NCBI GenBank assembly: GCA_949592205.1
Contig: CATIUR010000003.1
Coordinates: 19,368,501-19,432,500, forward strand
Origin: Helichrysum umbraculigerum
Lineage: Eukaryota > Streptophyta > Magnoliopsida > Asterales > Asteraceae
DNA: 64,000 bases
Direction: 5' to 3'
Part shown: in pieces, positions 45,101 through 56,313 of the stretch
Position numbering within the stretch: the first letter of the stretch is position 1
Layout of the letters: the number at the start of each line of letters is the position of its first letter
Position numbers and translations under genes: made by a program
Notes under the pieces: model-generated
What the model was told of the DNA's origin: nothing
Databases searched by the model: none
The model's input: only the letters and a program-made list of their open reading frames with translations

Positions 45101-46450
45101 AAAGAAAACAACAAATAGTAGGATTACCCTATATTAAAAATTTTAATGAAAAAGATATTCCTACAAAATCAAAATCTATACATATGTCTATAGAATTAGA
45201 ACAACATTGTAAAAAAGAAATACAAGATTTATTAGAAAAAGGACTTATACGTCCATCAAAGTCCCCTTGGTCATGCTCTGCCTTTTATGTAATAAATAAC
45301 GCTGAAATAGAAAGAGGAGTACCAAGATTAGTAATAAACTATAAACCTTTAAATAAAGTTTTAGAATGGATTAGGTATCCTATACCAAATAAAAGAGATT
45401 TATTAAAGAAATTATATAATTCAAAAATGTTTTCTAAATTTGATATGAAATCTGGATTTTGGCAAATACAAATTAAAGAAGAAGATAAATATAAAACTGG
45501 TTTTAATGTACCATTTGGACATTATGAATGGAATGTAATGCCCTTTGGACTAAAGAATGCCCCATCAGAATTTCAAAATATAATGAATGATATAATATTA
45601 CCACTTGGAAATTTTGCTATAGTATATATTGATGATGTTTTAATATTTTCAAAAAATATAGATCAACATTTTAAACATTTAAATGCTTTCTATAACACTA
45701 TATATAAAAATGGTTTAGCAGTTTCACCAACAAAGATGTCTTTATTTCAAACTGAAATAAGATTTTTAGGACATAATATAATTCAAGGAACTATTAAACC
45801 CATTGAAAGAAGTTTAGAATTTACAAATAAATTCCCTGATGAAATAAAGGATAAAACTCAATTACAAAGATTTTTAGGATGTTTAAATTATATACATGAT
45901 TTCTTTAAAGATTTAGGAATTATATGCAAACCATTATATGACAGATTAAAAAAGAATCCAAAGCCTTAGACAGAAGAACATACTAAAATTGTAAGACATA
46001 TAAAAGAAAAAATTAAAGTTCTACCATGCTTAAATATACCTCATCCTGATGCTAATCTAATAGTAGAAACATATGCAAGTGATCTAGGTTATGGTGGTAT
46101 ATTAAAACAAAAATTGTCAAATAATGATAAAGAACAATTAGTAAGATTTTATTCTGGATCATGGAATGATACCCAGAAAAATTATTCTACTGTTAAGAAA
46201 GAAATTTTGAGCATTGTTTTAAACATTAAAAAGTTTGAAGATGATTTATATATGAAAACTTTTATTTTAAGAATTGATTGTTTATCTGCAAAATATATTT
46301 TAGAAAAGGATATAAAAAATTTAATCTCTAAACAGATTTTTGCAAGATGGCAAGCTATATTAAGTAATTTTGATTTTACTATTGAATTTATCAAAGGAGA
46401 GAATAATTCTCTACCAGACTTTTTATCTCGAGAATTTTGCAGGGAAAATG
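42142..46450 (+). pseudogene. Coat-protease-RT-RNase H polyprotein, copy B (three stops)
   Basis: The polyprotein frame from the ATG at 42142, with no insertion, has in-frame stops at 42751 (TAA for Gln CAA), 45061 (TAA for Lys AAA) and 45967 (TAG for Trp TGG). The RNase H TDASD motif reads TYASD (codon at 46072-46074), losing an Asp that is normally catalytic in RNase H. A one-base deletion near 46435 changes the C-terminus. Zinc finger near 43914-43955, protease LLDSGAD near 44605, YIDD near 45624. Confidence 0.9.
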
Positions 46451-47653
46451 AGCAGCTCAAGCAAGAAAGTTATTTTAACCAAACAAACCCAACCATCATC
46501 CTCTAATCAAAGAGAGTTTCCAGCTTTACCTATACACCCAAACAGATTTGGTCCTATAGCACCAAGAGCAAGACCTCCATATTCTGCTCTTGTACAAAAT
46601 ATACCTATTCCAACTTCACCTATAAGTCAGATTTCTCCTAATAGAGTAACAGTTCCTATATCACCAAGAAGTCCTTTTGCAACTCAAACAAGTCCTTCTA
46701 CTTCCAGCTAATCTAGTACTCCAGAGTACCATATAAATCCAAACAGACAAATTATCAAAATCCTTGAACCTTTAGAAGAACAAAAATTACAACATAACTT
46801 TTTAACCTTAACCGATTATTTATATCCCAGAGGATGTCATTTTTATGTCGATAACTATAAAACGAGAGAGTATTATGAAGCAGTTCTAATTTCAAGTGGA
46901 TCTGCTAGTATTGATCATACTATAACCAAGAAGAATTCTGGTTATATCGATTGCAGTAAAGCAAAGATATTTACAATAATCACTCCAGAAGAATGGTCTA
47001 CAAAACCCTATGATTACAAAACCCTTTCCAACTACCCTACTTATCCAGTCTATAATTACTATGATTATCAAGATGCTTGGTTCTATGCCTTTTTAGTAAG
47101 AAGCTTTAGTCACACCTGGTTTTTCTACTTTTCTGATAAATTTAATGGAATCTATCCAAGATGGTTTATTAAATGGTTCAGATATTTTGGAAATATCCCG
47201 GCTACCTTTCCAGCAAGAGTATTAGAAGGATATCATAAATATAAAGACTATTTTATGCAAGATCATATATGTCCAGCTGAGTATACCCTACAATTCACTG
47301 CTATATTCAAGTTACCATGGATAATATTATTCACCTATAAAAAACAAGAAGCTCAAGATACATCTCCACCCTTATTCTATAGACAATTCAGTGCAAAATG
47401 GTGGAAGCAGATTAATGAAACCCAAGCTAATATTAATGCAGTTATTGATTATTATAAAAAATGGAGTATTGAAAGCAGTTCCTCTACTGAAGTCCCAGAA
47501 ATTCAAGACGAAGATTTTGTTAGAAGATTACAATCATGCTCATCTAAAGAAGAAATACAAAGAATTATAAATGAAATCAAAGAATCTCCAAGTTCTAGCG
47601 AAGATTTATTTCAAGATTCTCAAGATCCTTATGCAAATATTGTATTAAATTAA
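46448..47653 (+). pseudogene. Last ORF (Trp/Tyr-rich protein), copy B, stop at codon 88
   Basis: 401-codon frame with TAA at 46709-46711 (for Gln CAA). The rest stays in frame to 47653. The aromatic domain is conserved. Confidence 0.75.
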
Positions 47654-48410
47654 AATCTATATTAAAGAACAAAAATATATTTCATGTAATCCAGAAAAGA
47701 AATATTTCTATATAAAAATAAGAATTATTATTCACTATAATCCAGAAAGAAAATTATAATCATTCTTTTATCATGGCCGACAAAGGCAAAATTATTAAAG
47801 AAAAAGAAAGTTAATAGTCAACAAAAGTGTGAAGAATCCAAGAAAGATGATCATGCAGAGTATTCAAGAAAGAAGAAGACGACAAAGAAAATATTAAAGA
47901 AAGGTTTCATGGCCGACAAAAGCAAAATTATTAAAGCAAAAGGAAGAAAAGAAAAGCAGCCGGTTAACACTCTATTATTAAAGACATTATGAAAGAATAA
48001 CCGGAAGATGTCAGTTTACATGAAGAATCAAGAAGATCAAGTTCATCTATAAAAGACGAAGAAAATGAAAGAAGAGGCATTCAAAAATTTACATGAAAAA
48101 ACCCTCTATTATATTATCAACCTCTCAATGTTCAAAACATCTAGATTTTAATATATGTATATCTCCTATAGTCAAGTCGGAGTCTGTATCTATAGAGCAG
48201 GAAGCAAGTTCCAGTATACTACCTTGTTGTAATTCAGATTCTATAAATAAAGGTATAATTTTATAATCCTTTTCTTTAGGCTATGTCTATTTTATATTAA
48301 GTTTACGGTTTACGCGGTCCTGTACAGATTTGGTATCAGAGCCATGGCCTTTCTTTTTGAGGTGGTAGGATATAGATAAATTGTTCATATGATGATTAAT
48401 ATAAGTTTAA

Positions 48411-48434
48411 ATGCCAAGTCAATTGATTACAACT
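48411..48434. other. 24-bp filler at the B/C inverted junction
   Basis: atgccaagtcaattgattac followed by aact is identical to 54461-54484, inside the polyprotein N-terminus of copy C, and unrelated to either neighbour. B ends ...ataagtttaa and the source is preceded by ataagtataa, so the switch occurred at shared sequence. Confidence 0.85.
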
Positions 48435-49094
48435 TTAAACCGTAAACTTAATATAAAATAGACATAGCCTAAAGAAAAGGATTATAAAATTATACCTTTA
48501 TTTATAGAATCTGAATTACAACAAGGTAGTATACTGGAACTTGCTTCCTGCTCTATAGATTCAGACTCCGACTTGACTATAGGAGATATACATATATTAA
48601 AATCTAGATGTTTTGAACATTGAGAGGTTGATAATATAATAGAGGGTTTTTTCATATAAATTTTCGAATGCCTCTTCTTTCATTTTCTTCGTCTTTTATA
48701 GATGAACTTGATCTTCTTGATTCTTCATGTAAACTGACATCTTCCGGTTATTCTTTCATAATGTCTTTAATAATAGAGTGTTAACCGGCTGCTTTTCTTT
48801 TCTTCCTTTTGCTTTAATAATTTTGCTTTTGTCGGCCATGAAACCTTTCTTTAATATTTTCTTTGTCGTCTTCTTCTTTCTTGAATACTCTGCATGATCA
48901 TCTTTCTTGGATTCTTCACACCTTTGTTGACTATTAACTTTCTTTTTCTTTAATAATTTTGCCTTTGTCGGCCATGATAAAAGAATGATTATAATTTTCT
49001 TTCTGGATTATAGTGAATAATAATTCTTATTTTTATATAGAAATATTTCTTTTCTGGATTACATGAAAGATATTTTTGTTCTTTAATATAGATT

Positions 49095-50300
49095 TTAATT
49101 TAATACAATATTTGCATAAAGATCTTGAGAATCTTGAAATAAATCTTCGCTAGAACTTGGAGATTCTTTGATTTCATTTATAATTCTTTGTATTTCTTCT
49201 TTAGATGAGCATGATTGTAATCTTCTAACAAAATCTTCGTCTTGAATTTCTAGGACTTCAGTAGAGGAACTGCTTTCAATACTCCATTTTTTATAATAAT
49301 CAATAACTGCATTAATATCAGCTTGGGTTTCATTAATCTGCTTCCACCATTTTGCACTGAATTGTCTATAGAATAAGGGTGGAGATGTATCTTGAGCTTC
49401 TTGTTTTTTATAGGTGAATAATATTATCCATGGTAACTTGAATATAGCAGTGAATTGTAGGGTATACTCAGCTGGACATATATGATCTTGCATAAAATAG
49501 TCTTTATATTTATGATATCCTTCTAATACTCTTGCTGGAAAGGTAGCCGGGATATTTCCAAAATATCTGAACCATTTAATAAACCATCTTGGATAGATTC
49601 CATTAAATTTATCAGAAAAGTAGAAAAACCAGGTGTGACTAAAGCTTCTTACTAAAAAGGCATAGAACCAAGCATCTTGATAATCATAGTAATTATAGAC
49701 TGGATAAGTAGGGTAGTTGGAAAGGGTTTTGTAATCATAGGGTTTTGTAGACCATTCTTCTGGAGTGATTATTTTAAATATCTTTGCTTTACTGCAATCG
49801 ATATAACCAGAATTCTTCTTGGTTATAGTATGATCAATACTAGCAGATCCACTTGAAATTAGAACTGCTTCATAATACTCTCTGGTTTTATAGTTATCGA
49901 CATAAAAATGACATCCTCTGGGATATAAATAATCGGTTAAGCTTAAAAAGTTCTGTTGTAATTTTTGTTCTTCTAAAGGTTCAAGGATTTTGATAATTTG
50001 TCTGTTTGGATTTATATGGTACTCTGGAGTACTAGATTGGCTGGAAGTAGAAGGACTTGTTTGAGTTGCAAAAGGACTTCTTGGTGATATAGGAACTGTT
50101 ACTCTATTAGGAGAAATCTGACTTATAGGTGAAGTTGGAATAGGTATATTTTGTACAAGAGCAGAATATGGAGGTCTTGCTCTTGGTGCTATAGGACCAA
50201 ATCTGTTTGGGTGTATAGGTAAAGCTGGAAACTCTCTTTGATTAGAGGATGATGGTTGGGTTTGTTTGGTTAAAATAACTTTCTTGCTTGAGCTGCTCAT
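49095..50300 (-). CDS. Last ORF (Trp/Tyr-rich protein), copy C, complete
   Basis: 401 codons with no stop, ATG at 50300. A Ser/Pro-rich N-terminal third is followed by an aromatic domain (DAWFYAF, HTWFFYFS, RWFIKWFRYFG) and WKQINETQADINAVIDYYKKW, then a Ser-rich acidic tail ending NIVLN. Not recognised beyond its position as the 3'-terminal caulimovirid ORF. The role (transactivator, silencing suppressor or other) is open. Confidence 0.75.
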   Translation of the reverse strand: MSSSSKKVILTKQTQPSSSNQREFPALPIHPNRFGPIAPRARPPYSALVQNIPIPTSPISQISPNRVTVPISPRSPFATQTSPSTSSQSSTPEYHINPNRQIIKILEPLEEQKLQQNFLSLTDYLYPRGCHFYVDNYKTREYYEAVLISSGSASIDHTITKKNSGYIDCSKAKIFKIITPEEWSTKPYDYKTLSNYPTYPVYNYYDYQDAWFYAFLVRSFSHTWFFYFSDKFNGIYPRWFIKWFRYFGNIPATFPARVLEGYHKYKDYFMQDHICPAEYTLQFTAIFKLPWIILFTYKKQEAQDTSPPLFYRQFSAKWWKQINETQADINAVIDYYKKWSIESSSSTEVLEIQDEDFVRRLQSCSSKEEIQRIINEIKESPSSSEDLFQDSQDLYANIVLN

Positions 50301-50413
50301 TTTCCCTGCAAAAATTCTCGAGATAAAAAGTCTGGTAGAGAATTATTCTCTCCTTTGATAAATTCAATAGTAAAATCAAAATTACTTAATATAGCTTGCC
50401 ATCTTGCAAAAAT

Positions 50414-53400
50414 CTATTTAGAGATTAAATTTTTTATATCCTTTTCTAAAATATATTTTGCAGATAAACAATCAATTCTTAAAATAAAAGTTTTCATATA
50501 TAAATCATCTTCAAACTTTTTAATGTTTAAAACAATGCTCAAAATTTCTTTCTTAACAGTAGAATAATTTTTCTGGGTATCATTCCATGATCCAGAATAA
50601 AATCTTACTAATTGTTCTTTATCATTATTTGACAATTTTTGTTTTAATATACCACCATAACCTAGATCACTTGCATCTGTTTCTACTATTAGATTAGCAT
50701 CAGGATGAGGTATATTTAAGCATGGTAGAACTTTAATTTTTTCTTTTATATGTCTTACAATTTTAGTATGTTCTTCTGTCCAAGGCTTTGGATTCTTTTT
50801 TAATCTGTCATATAATGGTTTGCATATAATTCCTAAATCTTTAAAGAAATCATGTATGTAATTTAAACATCCTAAAAATCTTTGTAATTGAGTTTTATCC
50901 TTTATTTCATCAGGGAATTTATTTGTAAATTTTAAACTTCTTTTAATGGGTTTAATAGTTCCTTGAATTATATTATGTCCTAAAAATCTTATTTCAGTTT
51001 GAAATAAAGACATCTTTGTTGGTGAAACTGCTAAACCATTTTTATATATAGTGTTATAGAAAGCATTTAAATGTTTAAAATGTTGATCTATATTTTTTGA
51101 AAATATTAAAACATCATCAATATATACTATAGCAAAATTTCCAAGTGGTAATATTATATCATTCATTATATTTTGAAATTCTGATGGGGCATTCTTTAGT
51201 CCAAAGGGCATTACATTCCATTCATAATGTCCAAAGGGTACATTAAAACCAGTTTTATATTTATCTTCTTCTTTAATTTGTATTTGCCAAAATCCAGATT
51301 TCATATCAAATTTAGAAAATATTTTTGAATTATATAATTTCTTTAATAAATCTCTTTTATTTGGTATAGGATACCTAATCCATTCTAAAACTTTATTTAA
51401 AGGTTTATAGTTTATTACTAATCTTGGTACTCCTCTTTCTATTTCAGCGTTATTTATTACATAAAAGGCAGAGCATGACCAAGGGGACTTTGATGGACGT
51501 ATAAGTCCTTTTTCTAATAAATCTTGTATTTCTTTTTTACAATGTTGTTCTAATTCTATAGACATATGTATAGATTTTGATTTTGTAGGAATATCTTTTT
51601 CATTAAAAATTTTAATATAGGGTAATCCTACTATATGGTGTTTTCTTTTCCAAAATGCATTGGGAATGGCTGCACATATATTATTTTTAAATTTCTCTTC
51701 TAATAATTTTATCTTTGTTTGTATATTTTTATCTATTAACTGATTACAAATTCTTTTTTCATTTATTTCACTTACTAAATATTCTATATGTTTTCTCTTA
51801 TTTATTAATATATTAACTTCTTTAGTTTCTACAGGGTGAATAAATTCAAAGGTAATTTCTTTGTTTAAAATTTTAGTAGTTAATCCATTTTCGTCGGCAT
51901 AAAAAGGATACAACTGTAATATAAATGGTTGTCCTAATAACAATTGGGAGGTTAAATTTTTTACTAATATCAACTGAGTATTAAAACAATAATTTTCTTT
52001 ACATATATGTACGTTTGATAATTTATAGTTTACTTTTAATCTTGATCCACTTGCTGAGGATAACTTTTCTGTAGATTTTTCAAAATATTTTGTTGGTATT
52101 AATCCTTCTTGAATACAATTTAAATCTGCTCCTGAGTCTAATAGAGCAATTATAGTTATTCTATGTTCGTTATTAATTAATAAATTTATTTTAGTATACC
52201 ATCTTTGATATTTTACTGTTTTAACTATATTTATGGTTTGATCATTTTTAGAAGGTTCATTTATTAATTCGATTTCAGGATTTTCTTTAGAATCTTCTTT
52301 TTTATTCTCTATATTTTCTATTCTTTGTTTTAATAATTTTACTTCTAGTTTTACATTATTAAGTTCTTCTTGTAATTCTTGAATTGTTATAGGATTTTTA
52401 TCTTTACTAAATCTTTTACATATTTCATTAAAATTATATCCTTGATTACTTTTTATAACCTTTTCTTCTTTGGTATTTAGTTTTTCTTCTAATTTTTGAA
52501 AATATTCTTTTTTCAAATCCTTATCTTCTATTTTATTTATTAAGTCTATTAATTGTTCAACTTCTTCATTTTTGGTAATTACATTTATAGATTTATAATC
52601 ACAATTACAATTTCCTAAACATTCACAGCTTTGTGATTCAGAACTAGAGCTACTTTCTTCTAAAACAATTATATCATTTTCGCTATAATCTGACATACTA
52701 TCTTCACTAGAACTATCTTTAAGAATTATCTTACTTATTTGTTTCTTAAGTTCATCTGATATATCTAATTCATTTATTTTCTTTTTAGCATAACAATCTT
52801 TTGCCATATGACCATTTCTTCCACATTTATAGCATATTATAATATCCTTTTGTTTATTTTCTTTATGATTTTTATATGGAGTCTTTCTTCTTCTAAATTT
52901 ATTTCTCTTATATTCGTGTTTTTTATCATATTCTTGCTCTCTTTTATAATTTCTCTTATTCCTAATATATCTATTTTTAGGCTTATATTTAATTTTCCTA
53001 GATGGAGGTAATTTCAGGGTTTCATATCCATATTGTTGATAAAAGTCTCCTAATTCTTGTCTAGAATTTATTCCTTCTTTCTTAATCTTGGCTTTTAACT
53101 TTAAATCCGAACATATAGCTAGTCCTTCTTGATTAACATAATTTATAATTTCTCCATAAGTTAAATCTTTATAAGGTATATTATTGTTATAATCTTGACT
53201 TAATTTATTTCTAATCCTTTCTGCAAATAACTTAGGTAATCCTGCAATAAATCTTTCTTTCCAATAAGCTTCTTTACAATCAGGCCTAGTCATAACCTTG
53301 GCTAAAAACACATCTTTATACCATCTAAAATCTTGTAGTTTTCTACATGTCAAGTTTAATAATAAAGTTGAATTTCTTTCTTGATATGCTGCTGGATTTC

Positions 53401-54607
53401 CTACATAATTTTTTAATATAGCAAAAATTAATGAATTTACCATGTCATCTATTTGTGTTTGATATGTTTGATTATTTTCAGTTTTTATTATAGTCTTTTT
53501 TGCATTTAATATAGCATGCTTATCTGCTTCTATTACACAGCTATCCCACCATCCTTTTAGTATTCCAGTGAATCCTGCTATAATCATTTCTACTACTTGT
53601 GATTCTTCATTATTTTGTGATTTATAAGCAGTAGATGCCATTGTCATTTCTTGTAATAAATTTAATATCTTATATTCAGTTTGTCCGTCTATATTCCATT
53701 CGTATATAGAATTACCATCATATTTAGCTTGTACTAAAGTATGTCTTTCTTCATATTGTAAATCAGGTGGTGACGGTCTATAATAATAATTTCTAGTTTC
53801 TGGTTTTGGAGTATAAGTTTTATTTGATGTATAAGAATTATATTTTACTTTATTTATTTCATTATTATTATTAAATTGATTTTCTATATCAGATAAATCA
53901 TCATCTGAATAATTTTCTTCATTTACTGTATTTATAGTTTTGTCTGTTATACTTAATAAAGATAATTTCTTTTCAATTTCTTTTAATATAACATTTTGTT
54001 TTCCTAAATTTATAGGAGTATCTATATGATGAGGTATAAATAATGGACTTTTTTCATATTCTTGTTTTGTATTAGAAGTGCTTGGTTTGTCTTCTTCAAC
54101 TTTGTTTTCTTCTATTTTTTCGATTCTATTTAATTGTTGTCCTATTGTATTTAATACTTCATTAGTATAATTATTTTGGTATACAATTTGTTTTAGAGTT
54201 TTATCTTGTTCATGTTGTTCTTTTATTTGTACTAAGGGTACACCTATATAATCTTTATTATCTTGTTTTATAATTACATCTTCATATGGTGGATGTATTC
54301 CTATAGATTCTTCTTTATTCTTAAGATTTCTATATGTTTTATTTAGTTTTATTATAGTTTCTGTTTTTTCTAAAAATGGGTAATATATTTTTTCTTTTGC
54401 ACAATATAATTGTAACCATGAGAAAAATGGCATGACTTCATTATTTTCATATAAGTATAAATGCCAAGTCAATTGATTACAACTTCTTCGGCTTTTAGTG
54501 AAATTATTATTATACCATTCTAACTTTTCTTTATTATAATCATTATTTATTTCATTTTCTAAATAGTTTAAATCGTGTATAGTTATAGTTGTCTTAATTT
54601 TTGACAT
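50414..54607 (-). pseudogene. Coat-protease-RT-RNase H polyprotein, copy C (one stop near the end)
   Basis: ATG at 54607; the longer frame opens with TTG. 1,397 codons are open. Rough residue positions: variable N-terminus 1-290, coat core about 330-520, CCHC zinc finger about 590, protease LLDSGAD about 820, RT with YIDD about 1160, RNase H TDASD about 1307. It stops at TAG 50414-50416, where copies A and B have CAG, removing about 39 C-terminal residues of RNase H. It is the longest open frame in the window. Confidence 0.9.
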
Positions 54608-54609
54608 TT

Positions 54610-54870
54610 TTAACAAATAATTAATTTGGATATTAACTTTTCTATTAAATACCAATTTATTTCTAATAAAGTTATTGTTGATTTTATATATTTATCTTTT
54701 AATGATTCTACCTTTTCTATTTGGTCTTTAGCTAGATATTCATAATTTATATTAGTTTTTTCCTTAAAACTTTTTAAACTTTTTAATAATGTTTCTCTTT
54801 CTTGATATAAAAACATTAATTGTAAAGATATATTACTATTATGCTCATTTTTCATTTGTATTTTACTCAT
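54610..54870 (-). CDS. Small coiled-coil-like ORF, 86 codons (copy C)
   Basis: Same as in copies A and B with a few changes (Lys for Asn at 7, Tyr for Asn near 22, Ile for Arg near 80). Two bases precede the polyprotein ATG. Confidence 0.55.
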   Translation of the reverse strand: MSKIQMKNEHNSNISLQLMFLYQERETLLKSLKSFKEKTNINYEYLAKDQIEKVESLKDKYIKSTITLLEINWYLIEKLISKLIIC

Positions 54871-54879
54871 ATTTATTAT

Positions 54880-55941
54880 TTATAATTGATCATAATAATC
54901 TACTTCAGATTTTGTAGGTTTATAAGAAAAATCTTCACTTTTATTCTCTTCTTCATATAAAGGCTGAGGTATATGTTGACTAAAATCTACTCCTTTCATT
55001 CTCATAGATCTAGCTTTCCTTAAATCTATTGTTTCTTCTGACATAGAACTAGATGTTTCAGGTATATAAGTGGAAAATCTAGATGGCTCTAATTTTTCAT
55101 TTTCAAAAGTTATATTTATACTTCCATCTGTATGTTCTACTATGTTTGATATTTTATTTTTATTTTCTATAGGTTTAGGTATACATATATCTTTAATATT
55201 CCAACTTTGATTTTGAGTTATTTCATTCCATTTTAATTTTTTAGGTACATTTACTCTAGAATGTTTAGAATTTGCTTCAAATACTAAAGTTTCATCTTTA
55301 GGTGATACTAACTTAGAACGAGGTTCTATAGTGGTTGTCATGGTTTTATAATATACTCTATATATTACTACTATAGGATCTGACTTATTCTTTATTTCTA
55401 AATTTTTTGTTTTTATAGTTAATGTTAAAGTATCTAGTATATTTTGATCAAATAAAGATATAGTGAAATTTGGATAGCAATTAAAATATATTGGGCCATT
55501 ACATATATTAGATTCTGCCATAGCTAATAAAGAATTTTTAAAATCTAATAGTCTAGCATCTCTTAATATAACCAATATAGGGACATCTATTCCTAATCTT
55601 ATCATAGGTTTGATAGCAACTTGAACTAATCCTATATGTAAAAATTTATAATTTTTTCTATGTTCTTTTATAACAGTATTAGAGAATAGTTGTATATTTT
55701 GGTGATTTTGTAATAAAGGTATTACTTTCTCAGTTGTTTTTATAGAATATCCTTGAAAATAATCAAATGATCCTATTTTATAAATAGTTCTAACATCTTG
55801 TTTATGTATACTCCAATCACATAAACTTTTTTCAATTTTATCTATAGAAACTTCAATAGAGTTTGTTTGATCCTGTTCTTCTTCTATATCAGAAGTAGAA
55901 CCATCCTTTCGATTTAGTAGTAATTTAGATAATCTATTCAT
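54880..55941 (-). CDS. Movement protein (30K superfamily), copy C
   Basis: ATG at 55941, 353 codons, intact. VILRDAR core as in A and B. Integrated copy, 9 bp upstream of the small ORF. Confidence 0.8.
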   Translation of the reverse strand: MNRLSKLLLNRKDGSTSDIEEEQDQTNSIEVSIDKIEKSLCDWSIHKQDVRTIYKIGSFDYFQGYSIKTTEKVIPLLQNHQNIQLFSNTVIKEHRKNYKFLHIGLVQVAIKPMIRLGIDVPILVILRDARLLDFKNSLLAMAESNICNGPIYFNCYPNFTISLFDQNILDTLTLTIKTKNLEIKNKSDPIVVIYRVYYKTMTTTIEPRSKLVSPKDETLVFEANSKHSRVNVPKKLKWNEITQNQSWNIKDICIPKPIENKNKISNIVEHTDGSINITFENEKLEPSRFSTYIPETSSSMSEETIDLRKARSMRMKGVDFSQHIPQPLYEEENKSEDFSYKPTKSEVDYYDQL

Positions 55942-55985
55942 ATTTTGCAAATATTTGTTCTAATTTTAACTTGTTATCAGAAAAC

Positions 55986-56180
55986 TTAATTTATATAATT
56001 AGACCAATATACTTTCTCCGGGAACACCCCCATATCGTCGTGGTACGGCCGTCTTACTTCAACTGCGGCTAATCCAACCGACTGATCGCCAGGGCTTACC
56101 AACGCAGACGTATATTTTTCTAACATATAAATCACCTTTTCTTTTAACATGAGAAAATTTAAACTTATATTAATCATCAT
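55986..56180 (-). CDS. Short leader ORF, 64 codons (copy C)
   Basis: Same protein as copy A. It follows the primer site at 56222-56238. Function unknown. Confidence 0.4.
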   Translation of the reverse strand: MMINISLNFLMLKEKVIYMLEKYTSALVSPGDQSVGLAAVEVRRPYHDDMGVFPEKVYWSNYIN

Positions 56181-56221
56181 ATGAACAATTTATCTATATC
56201 CTACCACCTCAAAAAGAAAGG

Positions 56222-56238
56222 CCATGGCTCTGATACCA
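56222..56238 (-). promoter_or_regulatory. tRNA-Met primer-binding site, copy C
   Basis: The reverse complement reads TGGTATCAGAGCCATGG, 30 bp inside the right end of the array. Confidence 0.9.
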
Positions 56239-56265
56239 AATCTGTACAGGACCGCGTAAACCGTA

Positions 56266-56268
<3 letters not shown>

Positions 56269-56308
<40 letters not shown>
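56269..56308. repeat. (TA)n tract at the right edge of the virus array
   Basis: About 40 bases of TA directly abut the end of copy C, mirroring the (TA)n tract at 25561-25616. Confidence 0.95.

Positions 56309-56313
<5 letters not shown>

Larger units (their letters stand above)
40493..48410 (+). mobile_element. Endogenous caulimovirid copy B (plus)
   Basis: Head-to-tail with copy A. Primer sites at 40511 and 48331 set the unit at 7,820 bp. B then runs about 98 bp past the unit end and stops at 48410 at a 24-bp filler. It has the most lesions: stops at 42751, 45061, 45967 and 46709, a one-base deletion near 46435, and an Asp-to-Tyr change in the RNase H motif. Confidence 0.9.
48435..56268 (-). 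mobile_element. Endogenous caulimovirid copy C (inverted)
   Basis: A unit-length copy in reverse orientation to A and B. In virus sense it starts gtttacggtttacgcggtcc (56268) and ends ...agtttacggttta (48435-48447), so its ends overlap by 12 nt right upstream of the primer site. It is the best preserved copy: the only clear lesion is a TAG in RNase H at 50414. It abuts (TA)n at 56269. Confidence 0.9.
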
